NCBI GenBank assembly: GCA_937902315.1
Contig: CALGUG010000056.1
Coordinates: 1 to 64,000 of the forward strand
Origin: an uncultured Chloroflexales bacterium
GTDB lineage: Bacteria; Chloroflexota; Chloroflexia; Chloroflexales; Chloroflexaceae
Direction: 5' to 3'
DNA: 64,000 nucleotides
Made by a program: the position numbers and the translations under genes. Under the pieces are notes generated by a model. The model made no database searches and had not been told where the DNA came from. It was given only the letters and a program-made list of their open reading frames with translations. Shown piece by piece: positions 33,778-41,827 of this stretch (within the stretch, counting starts at the first letter, position 1; each line of letters starts with the position of its first letter).

Positions 33778-33943
33778 ATACCAAATCCGGTTGATTACTT
33801 TCTATTTGGCCTTCGGCAGAGCGGAACTTGACGATATTTTGTTGTGTGAAATTTCGCCTTGTCGCGCGAAATTTCACACAACTCTTTCCCGGATTTTGGT
33901 TTTTTGCGTTATAAAAGCGCAAGTCTTTAAACGGATTTAGTAT
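33778..33943. repeat. F2 repeat interrupted by a palindrome
   Basis: Bounded by ATACCAAATCCGG and CGGATTTAGTAT. Without the 42-bp palindrome at 33841-33882 it would be about 124 bp, the length of the intact copy at 9856-9980. It ends 23 bp before the ATG of the next gene, so it forms that gene's promoter-proximal region. Confidence 0.75.
33841..33882. repeat. Small palindromic insert nested in F2
   Basis: GTTGTGTGAAATTTCGC and its inverted copy around a few bases. A similar palindrome sits in the F2-like sequence at 47507-47548, and a related one at 39834-39868. They may be a third, smaller mobile palindrome family. Confidence 0.65.
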
Positions 33944-33966
33944 TACCTTAAAGACGAGAGAAAAGC

Positions 33967-34620
33967 ATGAGATCAGAAGGCATTCCTACTCAAGAGGTTC
34001 CCTACAAGTTCATTTTTGTTTGCGTCGGATTATTTGCTTTAGGACTCGCTTTTAGCATCTTTAACCTGTTTATCGTTGGAATGCCAAGCGAAGCAAGTTT
34101 AATCAGCACATTTCACTCTGAGCGTGATAGTGCACCAGCAGTAGCTAGCAGGGATATGAGTAGTGATAACCCTGCTCTGCCTCAGATACCTGCTGAGCTA
34201 GCCCAAGGTAAAGTATTTAGGATTGAAACGCCAGACCAAAATAGCTTTATAGCCGTCTTTATTGATGAAGAGGGCTCTGGAGAGTTAATTTTTCAACGTT
34301 CTTTTTCGGGCTGGCGCACGATAACTGGTTCGTTGGGCGGACCCAATCGGTTTACACAATCTGAAACGCTTGTATTTAGGCCAATCACAAGTTTTTTCCC
34401 GAATTACTATGGCATTTTGGGTTGGCGCACCAATAACGAAGCCCAAAAAGTGCGTTTACGCTATGAAGATCTCTCGCAGAGCACACATCGAATTGAAGAA
34501 GAGAGCTTTGTAATTGGCGATTTTGGTAAGCACTCGATTTGTGCAATCGATGTTTTAGATGCTCAAGATGAGCTGATCGAGCAATTGCAAGTAGGCAATA
34601 CACCCTGCTCTGAGGGTTAA
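33967..34620 (+). CDS. Membrane-anchored hypothetical protein
   Basis: 217 residues with one N-terminal membrane segment (FIFVCVGLFALGLAFSIFNLF, about residues 15-35). A Ser/Pro-rich linker and an outer domain of about 130 residues rich in beta strands follow, with two cysteines (HSICAID, NTPCSEG) that could form a disulfide. I recognise no family. The codon use is more AT-rich than in the neighbours, so it may have been gained. The ATG has GAGAG about 7 nt upstream. Confidence 0.65.
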   Translation: MRSEGIPTQEVPYKFIFVCVGLFALGLAFSIFNLFIVGMPSEASLISTFHSERDSAPAVASRDMSSDNPALPQIPAELAQGKVFRIETPDQNSFIAVFIDEEGSGELIFQRSFSGWRTITGSLGGPNRFTQSETLVFRPITSFFPNYYGILGWRTNNEAQKVRLRYEDLSQSTHRIEEESFVIGDFGKHSICAIDVLDAQDELIEQLQVGNTPCSEG

Positions 34621-34647
34621 ACAAGAAAACTAGTGTCAGAGAGCGTG

Positions 34648-34697
34648 TCCGTGCGGTTTAGCTTTGTAAGCTGAAGCTGTACGGATTACTTTTTGCA
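34648..34697 (+). terminator. Probable terminator
   Basis: TCCGT/ACGGA and inner TTTAGCTT/AAGCTGAA form an imperfect stem, followed by TTACTTTTTG. Confidence 0.55.
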
Positions 34698-34778
34698 GCA
34701 TAGATAGACGTATGGCAACAGTTTTGCTGAAAGAGTCGTAGAATCGCTATACGTGTCCAAAGGAACGAAAGAGGAACA

Positions 34779-36395
34779 ATGCGACGATATAGTCTCTACC
34801 TGCTGCTGCTGATCCCGCTCCTAGCCTGTACCCTTCTGCCGAGAGGAGTCGGCCAACAAGCGACGCCGAGTAGCGCACCCCAAGTTAGCAATACATCTAG
34901 CACTCTCAAGCCAACTGAAACAACCCAGCGCGATCCAGATTCCAAGCCTTCTGAAGAAACAGCCGAGACAGACTCGCCCGAACAAACCAGCGCTGTATTC
35001 GAAGAGGGCGAATGTCTGTTTGAGATACCCAAGGGCACCAAGCCGATCTGTGGCGATTTGATTGTGCCAGAAGAGCGCTCCGACCCCAACAGCCGCACCA
35101 TCAGGCTGCATGTGGCCATCTTCAAAGCGACGGGCCGCCGTCCACAGCCCGATCCGGTTGTCTATTTGGAAGGTGGACCGGGCGGAAATCCACTTGAGAC
35201 GATCGCGTATGTATTTGATAGCTGGTTCGGTCAAATAGTCAGAAGCCGCGATGTGATCGTCTTCGATCAGCGCGGAACAGGGCTTTCAGAGCCGGCACTC
35301 GACTGTTACGAGCTGACCGAACTGAGCTATAGCCTGCTCGACACTGATCTAAGCAAAGAGGAGTATCTGGCCCAAACCTTGCCCGTGGTTAAGCAGTGTC
35401 GCGATCGCTTTGCGGCAGAGGGCGTGAATTTGGCAGCCTACAACAGCGCGGCCAACGCCGCCGACCTCAACGATCTGCGCATCGCACTGGGCTACAAAGA
35501 GTGGAATCTGTATGGAATTTCGTATGGCACACGTTTGGCGCTTACGGCTATGCGCGACTGGCCCCAAGGCATCCGCAGCGTGATTCTAGATTCGGTCTAT
35601 CCGCCCCAAGCCAGCGAAACCCAGTTGGCAGCCAACGCCGATCGAGCCTTTAACGAGATCTTCAACGCCTGCGCTCAAGATAAGCGCTGCAACGAGGCTT
35701 TTCCCAATCTGAAAGAGGCTTTTTACGAAACGGTCAATCGCCTAGAAGCTAATCCTGCCATGGTCAAGACCATGGACCCCTTCACGGGCCAGTTCTACGA
35801 TGTGAGCTTCGACGGTGAGGCGATGATCAGCACGCTCTTCCAGCTCTTGTATCAGACCAGCCGACTGCCCGATATTCCTAAGCTGATCTACGAGGCCTAT
35901 CGCGATCAAGACTACTCGGAGTGGGTCTACGAAGGCACCTTCAACATCTTTGCCCACGAGTTTATGAGCGATGGTATGTACTATTCGGTGCAGTGCAACG
36001 AAGAGCTCAGCTTCAACTCGCGCGAAGAGCTGGAGAACAGCGACCTCGCATTTCCCGAGCAGCTCGATGTCTTCGGCGACGCCAGCCTGTTCGATGCCTG
36101 CGAGATTTGGGATTCGGGCAAGGCCGACCCGATCGAGAACGAGCCAGTGGTGAGCGATATCCCCACCTTGGTGATGGCGGGCCAGTTCGATCCGGTGACG
36201 CCGCCTTCCTACGCCGAGGAGACGGCTAAAACGCTTGCGAACAGCTATTTTCTGGAGTTCCCGGGCATGGGCCACGGCGTCAGCGTCGATGATGGCTGCC
36301 CGCAAGCGATCGTGCAAGATTTCTTGAATGATCCAAACGAACAGCCGAATAGCCGCTGTATCGCTCGGATGAACAAGCTGACCTTTAGCCGTTAG
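34779..36395 (+). CDS. Lipoprotein alpha/beta-hydrolase, tripeptidyl aminopeptidase type
   Basis: A secreted, lipid-anchored peptidase of 538 residues. The signal MRRYSLYLLLLIPLLAC has the lipobox Cys at 17, followed by a Ser/Thr/Glu-rich tether to about residue 72. The hydrolase core has VYLEGGPGGNP (oxyanion loop), VFDQRGTGLS and the nucleophile Ser248 in YGISYGTRLAL. The C-terminal TAP-like segment has the acid Asp in MAGQFDPVTPP and the His in GMGHGVSVDDGC. This matches the SlpD/SlpE and tripeptidyl aminopeptidase group, which trims short peptides from the N-terminus. AAAGAGGA precedes the ATG. Its role is probably peptide scavenging. Confidence 0.88.
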   Translation: MRRYSLYLLLLIPLLACTLLPRGVGQQATPSSAPQVSNTSSTLKPTETTQRDPDSKPSEETAETDSPEQTSAVFEEGECLFEIPKGTKPICGDLIVPEERSDPNSRTIRLHVAIFKATGRRPQPDPVVYLEGGPGGNPLETIAYVFDSWFGQIVRSRDVIVFDQRGTGLSEPALDCYELTELSYSLLDTDLSKEEYLAQTLPVVKQCRDRFAAEGVNLAAYNSAANAADLNDLRIALGYKEWNLYGISYGTRLALTAMRDWPQGIRSVILDSVYPPQASETQLAANADRAFNEIFNACAQDKRCNEAFPNLKEAFYETVNRLEANPAMVKTMDPFTGQFYDVSFDGEAMISTLFQLLYQTSRLPDIPKLIYEAYRDQDYSEWVYEGTFNIFAHEFMSDGMYYSVQCNEELSFNSREELENSDLAFPEQLDVFGDASLFDACEIWDSGKADPIENEPVVSDIPTLVMAGQFDPVTPPSYAEETAKTLANSYFLEFPGMGHGVSVDDGCPQAIVQDFLNDPNEQPNSRCIARMNKLTFSR

Positions 36396-36423
36396 AGCGC
36401 GAGATTCCTTTGTGTAACAGCGT

Positions 36424-36446
36424 ACCCTTCGACAAGCTCAGGGTAC
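36424..36446. repeat. CTTCGACAAGCTCAGG palindromic repeat
   Basis: A short dispersed repeat flanked by TACC/GGTA. It recurs at 39641-39715, 39979-40042 and 50644-50671, always between genes. Confidence 0.7.
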
Positions 36447-36550
36447 GCTGTTTTCAGCTGGCTCAGGGTACACTGTTTGTTCTCTGCTATAATCGCGGCA
36501 CTACGAGAGTTTCTCGCACAATAATCGCATTCCGGATAGAGGAGGCTCAG

Positions 36551-38236
36551 GTGTCAGCTGATTCAAATGAAGCTCGCTACGAAGTATGGATCGACTTCAA
36601 CCAGCGCGTGCCCATGCGCGATGGCATAACCCTCTCTGCTGATGTGTACCGTCCCAAAGCTGAAGGACGTTTCCCTGTTATTTTGCAGCGCACGCCCTAC
36701 CTCAAGACCAGCCCGCAAGCGCTCAAAACCGCTCGCTACTTCGCCGAGCGCGGCTTTGTCTACGTCTGGATGGATGTGCGCGGACGCGGCGACTCGGACG
36801 GCGTGTTCGTGCCCTATCGCAACGATGGGCGCGACGGCTACGATGCGATCGAGTGGTGCGCGCTTCAAGAATGGTCGAACGGCAACGTCGGCACGATCGG
36901 CGGCTCGTATGCCGGGCGCATTCAGTGGCTGGCCGCGCTAGAGCAGCCGCCCCACCTACGCAGTATGATCGTGCTGGTCACGCCGAGCGACCCGTTTGTG
37001 GAATGGCCGACAGGCACGGGCGGCCCCATGCGCATCTGCTGGATCCATATGACCAGCGGACGAGCGCTACAAAATACCGACGCCGTCGACTGGAACGCGG
37101 TCTATGAGCATCTGCCGATGATGACTATGGACGAGCGGGCGGGCCGCTACAGCGCTCAATGGCGCGAAGAGCTCTCGCACGAGCGGCTCGATGACTACTG
37201 GAAGGTGCTCTGCTACCAAGATAAATTCGACCGCGTCAATGTGCCGGTGCTGCACATTTCGGGCTGGTACGACGACGAACTGATCGGCACACCCATCAAC
37301 TTCCAAGGCATGGTGGCCAACGCCGCCACCCCCGAGGCGCGCAAAAACCAAAAGATGCTGATCGGGCCCTGGGGCCACAGCGTCAACAAGAGCAGCGTAT
37401 TGGGCGAAGTCGATTTCGGTCAGAGCGCAGTGATCGATCTGAACGGCTACCAAACCAAGTGGTTCGAGCGCTGGCTGAACGGCAAGCAGAACGGCATCGA
37501 CCGTGAGCCTCCGGTGCGCATCTTTGTGATGGGCGAAAACCGCTGGCGCGACGAGAACGAGTGGCCGCTGGCGCGCACCCAAGAGACCTCGTTCTATCTG
37601 CACAGCGCGGGCAGAGCCAACAGTCGCTTCGGCGATGGCACGCTCTCGTTGAGCGCGCCGAACGACGCCGAGCCCTACGACAGTTACCGCTACGATCCGG
37701 CCCGTCCGGTGCCCTTCCTGACCGATCCGGTCTCGACCCAGATCGGCGGGCCCGACGACTACGCCGCCGTGCAGCGTCGCGACGATCTGCTGGTCTATAT
37801 GACGCCGCCGCTCGAGGAAGAGCTAGAAGTGACCGGACACGTGCGGGTCGAGCTGTTCGCCAGCTCGTCGGCGCCCGACACCGACTTCATGGCCATGCTG
37901 CTCGATGTGCATCCGAACGGCTTTGTACAGCGCCTCTGTGACGGCATGGTGCGGGCGCGCTTCCGCGACGGCATGGAAAACCCGACCTTGATCGAGCCGG
38001 GCAAGATCTACAAATACCAGATCGACTGCTGGGCCACCTCGCAGCTCTTCCGCAAGGGTCACCGCATCGCGCTGCAGATCGCCTCGAGCGCCTTCCCCAA
38101 GTATGAGCGCAACCTCAACACGGGCGAGTCGATCGCGAACGGCACGCGCATGGAGGTCGCCGAGCAAAAGATCTTCCACGACGCCGAGCATCCTTCGCGT
38201 CTGATTCTGCCGATTATTCCCTCCAAGAGCGAGTAA
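36551..38236 (+). CDS. CocE/NonD-family hydrolase (X-Pro dipeptidyl-peptidase type)
   Basis: A 561-residue cytoplasmic serine hydrolase. The catalytic domain opens with MRDGITLSADVYRP and contains YVWMDVRGRGDSDG and the nucleophile Ser119 in GGSYAGRIQ. The acid and His are near HISGWYDDE and IGPWGHSVN. The C-terminal half is the jelly-roll domain (VTGHVRVELFASSSAPDTDF; SQLFRKGHRIALQIASSAFP) shared by X-Pro dipeptidyl-peptidases, cocaine esterase and amino-ester hydrolases. GTG 36551 has GGAGG just upstream; the frame further 5' only translates a repeat. It follows another peptidase gene in the same direction. Substrate class: acyl-peptides or esters. Confidence 0.87.
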   Translation: MSADSNEARYEVWIDFNQRVPMRDGITLSADVYRPKAEGRFPVILQRTPYLKTSPQALKTARYFAERGFVYVWMDVRGRGDSDGVFVPYRNDGRDGYDAIEWCALQEWSNGNVGTIGGSYAGRIQWLAALEQPPHLRSMIVLVTPSDPFVEWPTGTGGPMRICWIHMTSGRALQNTDAVDWNAVYEHLPMMTMDERAGRYSAQWREELSHERLDDYWKVLCYQDKFDRVNVPVLHISGWYDDELIGTPINFQGMVANAATPEARKNQKMLIGPWGHSVNKSSVLGEVDFGQSAVIDLNGYQTKWFERWLNGKQNGIDREPPVRIFVMGENRWRDENEWPLARTQETSFYLHSAGRANSRFGDGTLSLSAPNDAEPYDSYRYDPARPVPFLTDPVSTQIGGPDDYAAVQRRDDLLVYMTPPLEEELEVTGHVRVELFASSSAPDTDFMAMLLDVHPNGFVQRLCDGMVRARFRDGMENPTLIEPGKIYKYQIDCWATSQLFRKGHRIALQIASSAFPKYERNLNTGESIANGTRMEVAEQKIFHDAEHPSRLILPIIPSKSE

Positions 38237-38242
38237 AAACGC

Positions 38243-38284
38243 AACGAGAGCTTTCGCGCAGCAGTGCGAAAGCTCTCGTTTTTT
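38243..38284 (+). terminator. Intrinsic terminator
   Basis: AACGAGAGCTTTCGC and GCGAAAGCTCTCGTT form a 15-bp perfect stem, followed by TTTTC. Confidence 0.95.
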
Positions 38285-38295
38285 CAGCATACTAC

Positions 38296-38570
38296 TCTGG
38301 CGGAGAGGCGGCTAGCTCCTAGGCGGTCCTCACCGCGTCCGCCTCCGGCTACCAGAGTCCTTTCCAACAAACGGGGCGAGTCAGCTCGCAGCTGGCGCTG
38401 CGACCTGCTTGGTGCGCGCACCAAGCAGGCTCAGTGATTCGGCGTCGATCTCGCTGTGGTCGCTGCGCCCGAGCAGCTAGCCGCCCATTTTTTGGAGCTA
38501 ACTGTTGATAGCCGAAGGCGGACGCGCTAGAAGCCGAATGGATGGTTAAGACCTCTCCGCCAAGGTATGA
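38296..38570. repeat. Composite of two inward-facing F1 arms
   Basis: Left arm CTCTGGCGGAGAGG with core at 38334-38351 (minus, one changed base), right arm with core at 38508-38526 (plus) and GACCTCTCCGCCAAGG. Between them is GACCTGCTTGGTGCGCGCAC and its near-inverted partner, similar to the GCACCTGGCAGGTCGCAG cargo at 20490-20510. No gene from 38285 to 38587. Confidence 0.68.
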
Positions 38571-38587
38571 TCAAGCGAAAAGCCGGA

Positions 38588-39505
38588 TCACTTCAGCAGA
38601 GCGAGACCGTTTTCGATGATGCGGGCCTGGGCTTCGCGGTGCTCGGGCGTGGGGTCGAGCAAGGGCGCGCGCACACTGCCGACCGACTGCATGCGAATGC
38701 CGACGCCCGCCTTGATCAGCGCGACGGCATAGCCGCGCACCTTGTCGCGCAGCTCGCCGAAGGGGCGGTAGAAGCCTTCGAGAATGCGGTTGCATTCGGC
38801 CATATCGCCCGCGTGGGCGGCCCGATTGAAGGCCCAAGCGATCTCGGGCACGAAGTTGAAGACCGCCGAGGAATAGGTACGAATGCCCAAACCGAAGAAA
38901 GCGGGCATAGAGAGCTCGGCGGTGGGCAGGCCGTTGAGGAAGCCCAAACGATCGCCGACCGCCAGCTTGATGCGCAGCAGGCGCTCCATATCGCCATAGC
39001 CGTCTTTGAAGCCAACCACGGTCGGCAGCTCGGCCAGGCGCGCCACGGTTTGAGGCGTAAAGATGGCGTTATCGCGCTGGTAGAGGATCACGCCCAGCTC
39101 GGTGGCCTCGGCGATGGCGCGGTAGTGCTGATACAAACCTTCTTGCTCTGAGAGCAGCAGATAGGGCGGCATCACCATCAGGCCGTCGGCACCAGCCTCG
39201 GCGGCGGCTTGGGCGAACTCGATCGCCATACGGGTGCCGTAGCCCACACCTGCCACAATCGGCAGGCGGCCTTCGACCACCTCGACAGCGGCCTTCACCA
39301 ACTGACGGTACTCGTCGAGCGTGAGCGAGTAGTATTCACCCGTGCCGCCACATACAAACAGGCCGGCCGGATTTTGGGCCGCCATATAGGCAACGTGCTC
39401 GCGGTAGCGCGGCAGATCGATCTGGTTGTCGGCGGTGAAGGGCGTGACCGGGAACGAGAGCAATCCTTCGATCGAACGAACCAATTCTTCGGGAGTTCGC
39501 GACAT
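38588..39505 (-). CDS. kdgD: 5-dehydro-4-deoxyglucarate dehydratase
   Basis: A class I aldolase-fold enzyme (DapA superfamily) that removes water and CO2 from 5-dehydro-4-deoxyglucarate to give 2-oxoglutarate semialdehyde in glucarate/galactarate use. The 305-residue length fits. GLLSFPVTPF at the N-terminus, Tyr142 in LYQRDNAIFT and the Schiff-base Lys167 in VGFKDGYGDMERL are the marks of KdgD rather than DapA. The ATG follows AGGAGCACACA. No uronate operon surrounds it, so it may be a stand-alone gene for plant sugar acids. Confidence 0.86.
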   Translation of the reverse strand: MSRTPEELVRSIEGLLSFPVTPFTADNQIDLPRYREHVAYMAAQNPAGLFVCGGTGEYYSLTLDEYRQLVKAAVEVVEGRLPIVAGVGYGTRMAIEFAQAAAEAGADGLMVMPPYLLLSEQEGLYQHYRAIAEATELGVILYQRDNAIFTPQTVARLAELPTVVGFKDGYGDMERLLRIKLAVGDRLGFLNGLPTAELSMPAFFGLGIRTYSSAVFNFVPEIAWAFNRAAHAGDMAECNRILEGFYRPFGELRDKVRGYAVALIKAGVGIRMQSVGSVRAPLLDPTPEHREAQARIIENGLALLK

Positions 39506-39629
39506 TGTGTGCTCCTAGATTGCAGATCAGCTAGCAGCTCGCTAGCGCCTCGTATGCGCAGAAGAGATGGAAGGCGGGTTTGCTAGAGAGGCATTATACC
39601 CCCTTTGGGGTCAGCCCATTCCATATCGG

Positions 39630-40042
39630 GGAAAGCGTAGCCCTTCGACAGGCTCAGGGCATCGCCTTCGACAAGCTCAGGGCATCAAGAGCCGTCGGCT
39701 GAGCCTGTCGAAGCCAACGGCCTCCTCCCTTAGTAACTTTACATTACCCACAATTCTCCATACGGTCAGCGTTATCTGCCCTCACCCCCCGGCCCCCTCT
39801 CCCGCACTGCGGGCGAGGGGGTGAATGGTGATGTTGTATGCGATTTCGCGTAGCGAAATCGCATACAAGCTCTCTGAGTTCTGTGCTCTCAAGGATACTC
39901 CCGCGATGGTATGCGAAATATCGCCTTTTGCTGCCGACACGACTTTTGGGTAATGCATAGCCTTAGTGGAAAGCGTAGCCCTTCGACAGGCTCAGGGCAT
40001 CGCCTTCGACAAGCTCAGGGCACCAAGAGCCGTCGGCTGAGC
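39630..40042. repeat. Array of dispersed repeats with a 75-bp duplication
   Basis: A 75-bp block at 39630-39704, containing two CTTCGACA-GCTCAGG units and GCCGTCGGCTGAGC, is copied at 39968-40042 with one mismatch. Between the copies lie a CCCTCTCCCGC/GCGGGCGAGGGGG palindrome (39797-39823) and the palindrome TTGTATGCGATTTCGC at 39834-39868. No gene is seen from 39506 to 40073. Confidence 0.75.
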
Positions 40043-40073
40043 TTAACGCCGTGAATGGGCTGATCGAGCGCCG

Positions 40074-41810
40074 CTAGCCTTTCTGCTTGATCCACTCCAA
40101 CAAGCGATCGAGCGACCAAGTATTGAGCACACGATCGCTTTCGGCCCAGCTGCGGCGCGCCATCAAAACGCCGTAGCGCATCCACTCGAGGTTGGAAGGA
40201 TGGTGGGCGTCGCTATCGATCGCCAGAGTCGCGCCCAATTCCAAAGCTCGGCGGGCGTAGACCGGATCGAGGTCGAGGCGATCGGGGCCGCAGTTGATCT
40301 CGAGCGCGGTGTTGTGCTCGACCGCCGCCTTGATGATCGCCTCCATATCGAGGTCGGCCCCCTCGCGCCGCTCTAAGATCCGGCCGGTCGGGTGGCCGAT
40401 CAAATCGACGTGCGGGTTGGCAATCGCTTTCAGCAGGCGTTCGGTGATCTCGACGCGCTCTTGGCGCAGGCTAACGTGCAGCGAAGCCACGACCCAATCG
40501 AGCTGGGCGAGGGCGTCGTCGGGCAGAGCGAGCGTGCCATCGGGCGTGATGTCGACCTCGACGCCGTGCAGAATGCGGAAGTCGATGCCAGCTTTGCTGT
40601 ATTCAGCGTTCAGCTCGGCGATCTCGGCGGCTTGTTGGCGCAGACGCTCGGGCGTAACACCGCCTGTCACACCCAAGTAAGCGCTGTGATCGGTGATGGC
40701 GATGTGGCTGTAGCCACGGGCACGCGCGGCCTCGGCCATCTCGCGGATCGAGGCATCGCCGTCGCTCCAGGTGCTGTGCATATGCAGATCGGCGCGAATC
40801 GCATCTTGGGTGATCAGATCGGGCAGGCGGCCTTCGCGAGCTGCATCGAATTCGCCCACATCTTCGCGCAGTTCGGGCGGAATGTAGGGCAGACCAAGCT
40901 TGGCATAAACCTCGGCCTCGGTTCGGCATGGTTCGAGCGTGCCGTCGGGCAGAAGAAAGCCGTGTTCACTGAAGCTCATACCACGCGCCACAACCTGCTC
41001 GCGGAAGCGGATATTGTGGGCTTTCGAACCGGTGAAGTGCTGCAGAGCGCTGCCCCACTGGGCCGGAGGCACCACCAAGAGATCGACCTGCTGGCCGGAA
41101 TGGATCATTACGCTGGCCTTCTCGTCGCCCGACGAGATGACTTGGGCGATCTCGCGCAGGCCAAGAAAGGCTTTGACGACCGCAGCCGGATCATCGGCGG
41201 CGGCCAAGAGGTCGATGTCGCCCGTGGTCGGCCGAGCGCGGCGCAGGCTGCCAGCGTAGCTCGCCTCGACGATCGAGGGGGCCGCCGCCCGCAGCGATTC
41301 AAGCAGCGTCTCGGCGATACCCAAGGCGTAGGGCATGATCATGCGCTGTTCGCGCCGCGCCAAGGCTTCGATGCCCTCCAAGATGCGCGCCTCGGTCTTG
41401 GCGCCGAAGCCCTTGAGTTTGCGCAGTTCGCCCGCCTCGGCCGCCTTTTTCAGGGCCTCCACACTGCTGATCTTGGCCTCAGTATGCAGGCGGTAGGCCG
41501 TGCGCGGCCCGATATCCGGCACCTTAAGCATCTCTAAGACGCTGGGCGGCACCTGCTCCTTCAGCTCTTCGTAGAGCGGCAATGTGCCGGTATCAAGGAT
41601 GGTCACGATCTTATCGGCGATGATCTTGCCCACGCCCGGGATCTCTTGCAGGCGGCCTTGGGAATAGTAGTCGGCCAAGGGCATGGGCAGCTCGGCCAAA
41701 GCCGCGGCCGCGCGGCGATAGGCCAGAATACGGAAGCGATCTTGGCCGAGTACTTCCATACTATCGGCGACGGCCTCGAAGAGGTCGGCCACAGCGCGAT
41801 TTGGAATCAT
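40074..41810 (-). CDS. polX: Family X DNA polymerase with PHP domain
   Basis: A 578-residue bacterial PolX, a repair polymerase with its own 3'-5' exonuclease. The N-terminal helix-hairpin-helix units read LQEIPGVGKIIADKI and LKVPDIGPRTAYRL. The polymerase motif is GSLRRARPTTGDIDLL (187-202; metal Asp198 and Asp200, third Asp243). The PHP exonuclease starts at 341 with DLHMHSTWSDGD and continues with AITDHS and VEVDITPDG. The ATG at 41810 has AAGGAG 6 nt upstream and lies 18 bp after the GH38-like gene, so they may be co-transcribed by position only. Confidence 0.92.
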   Translation of the reverse strand: MIPNRAVADLFEAVADSMEVLGQDRFRILAYRRAAAALAELPMPLADYYSQGRLQEIPGVGKIIADKIVTILDTGTLPLYEELKEQVPPSVLEMLKVPDIGPRTAYRLHTEAKISSVEALKKAAEAGELRKLKGFGAKTEARILEGIEALARREQRMIMPYALGIAETLLESLRAAAPSIVEASYAGSLRRARPTTGDIDLLAAADDPAAVVKAFLGLREIAQVISSGDEKASVMIHSGQQVDLLVVPPAQWGSALQHFTGSKAHNIRFREQVVARGMSFSEHGFLLPDGTLEPCRTEAEVYAKLGLPYIPPELREDVGEFDAAREGRLPDLITQDAIRADLHMHSTWSDGDASIREMAEAARARGYSHIAITDHSAYLGVTGGVTPERLRQQAAEIAELNAEYSKAGIDFRILHGVEVDITPDGTLALPDDALAQLDWVVASLHVSLRQERVEITERLLKAIANPHVDLIGHPTGRILERREGADLDMEAIIKAAVEHNTALEINCGPDRLDLDPVYARRALELGATLAIDSDAHHPSNLEWMRYGVLMARRSWAESDRVLNTWSLDRLLEWIKQKG

Positions 41811-41827
41811 AACAGTCTCCTTCAGTG

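Noticed and set aside
36410..36550. A longer start for the CocE/NonD hydrolase
   Set aside because: The extension translates a dispersed repeat (CTTCGACAAGCTCAGG) and has no ribosome-binding site, while GTG 36551 has GGAGG.
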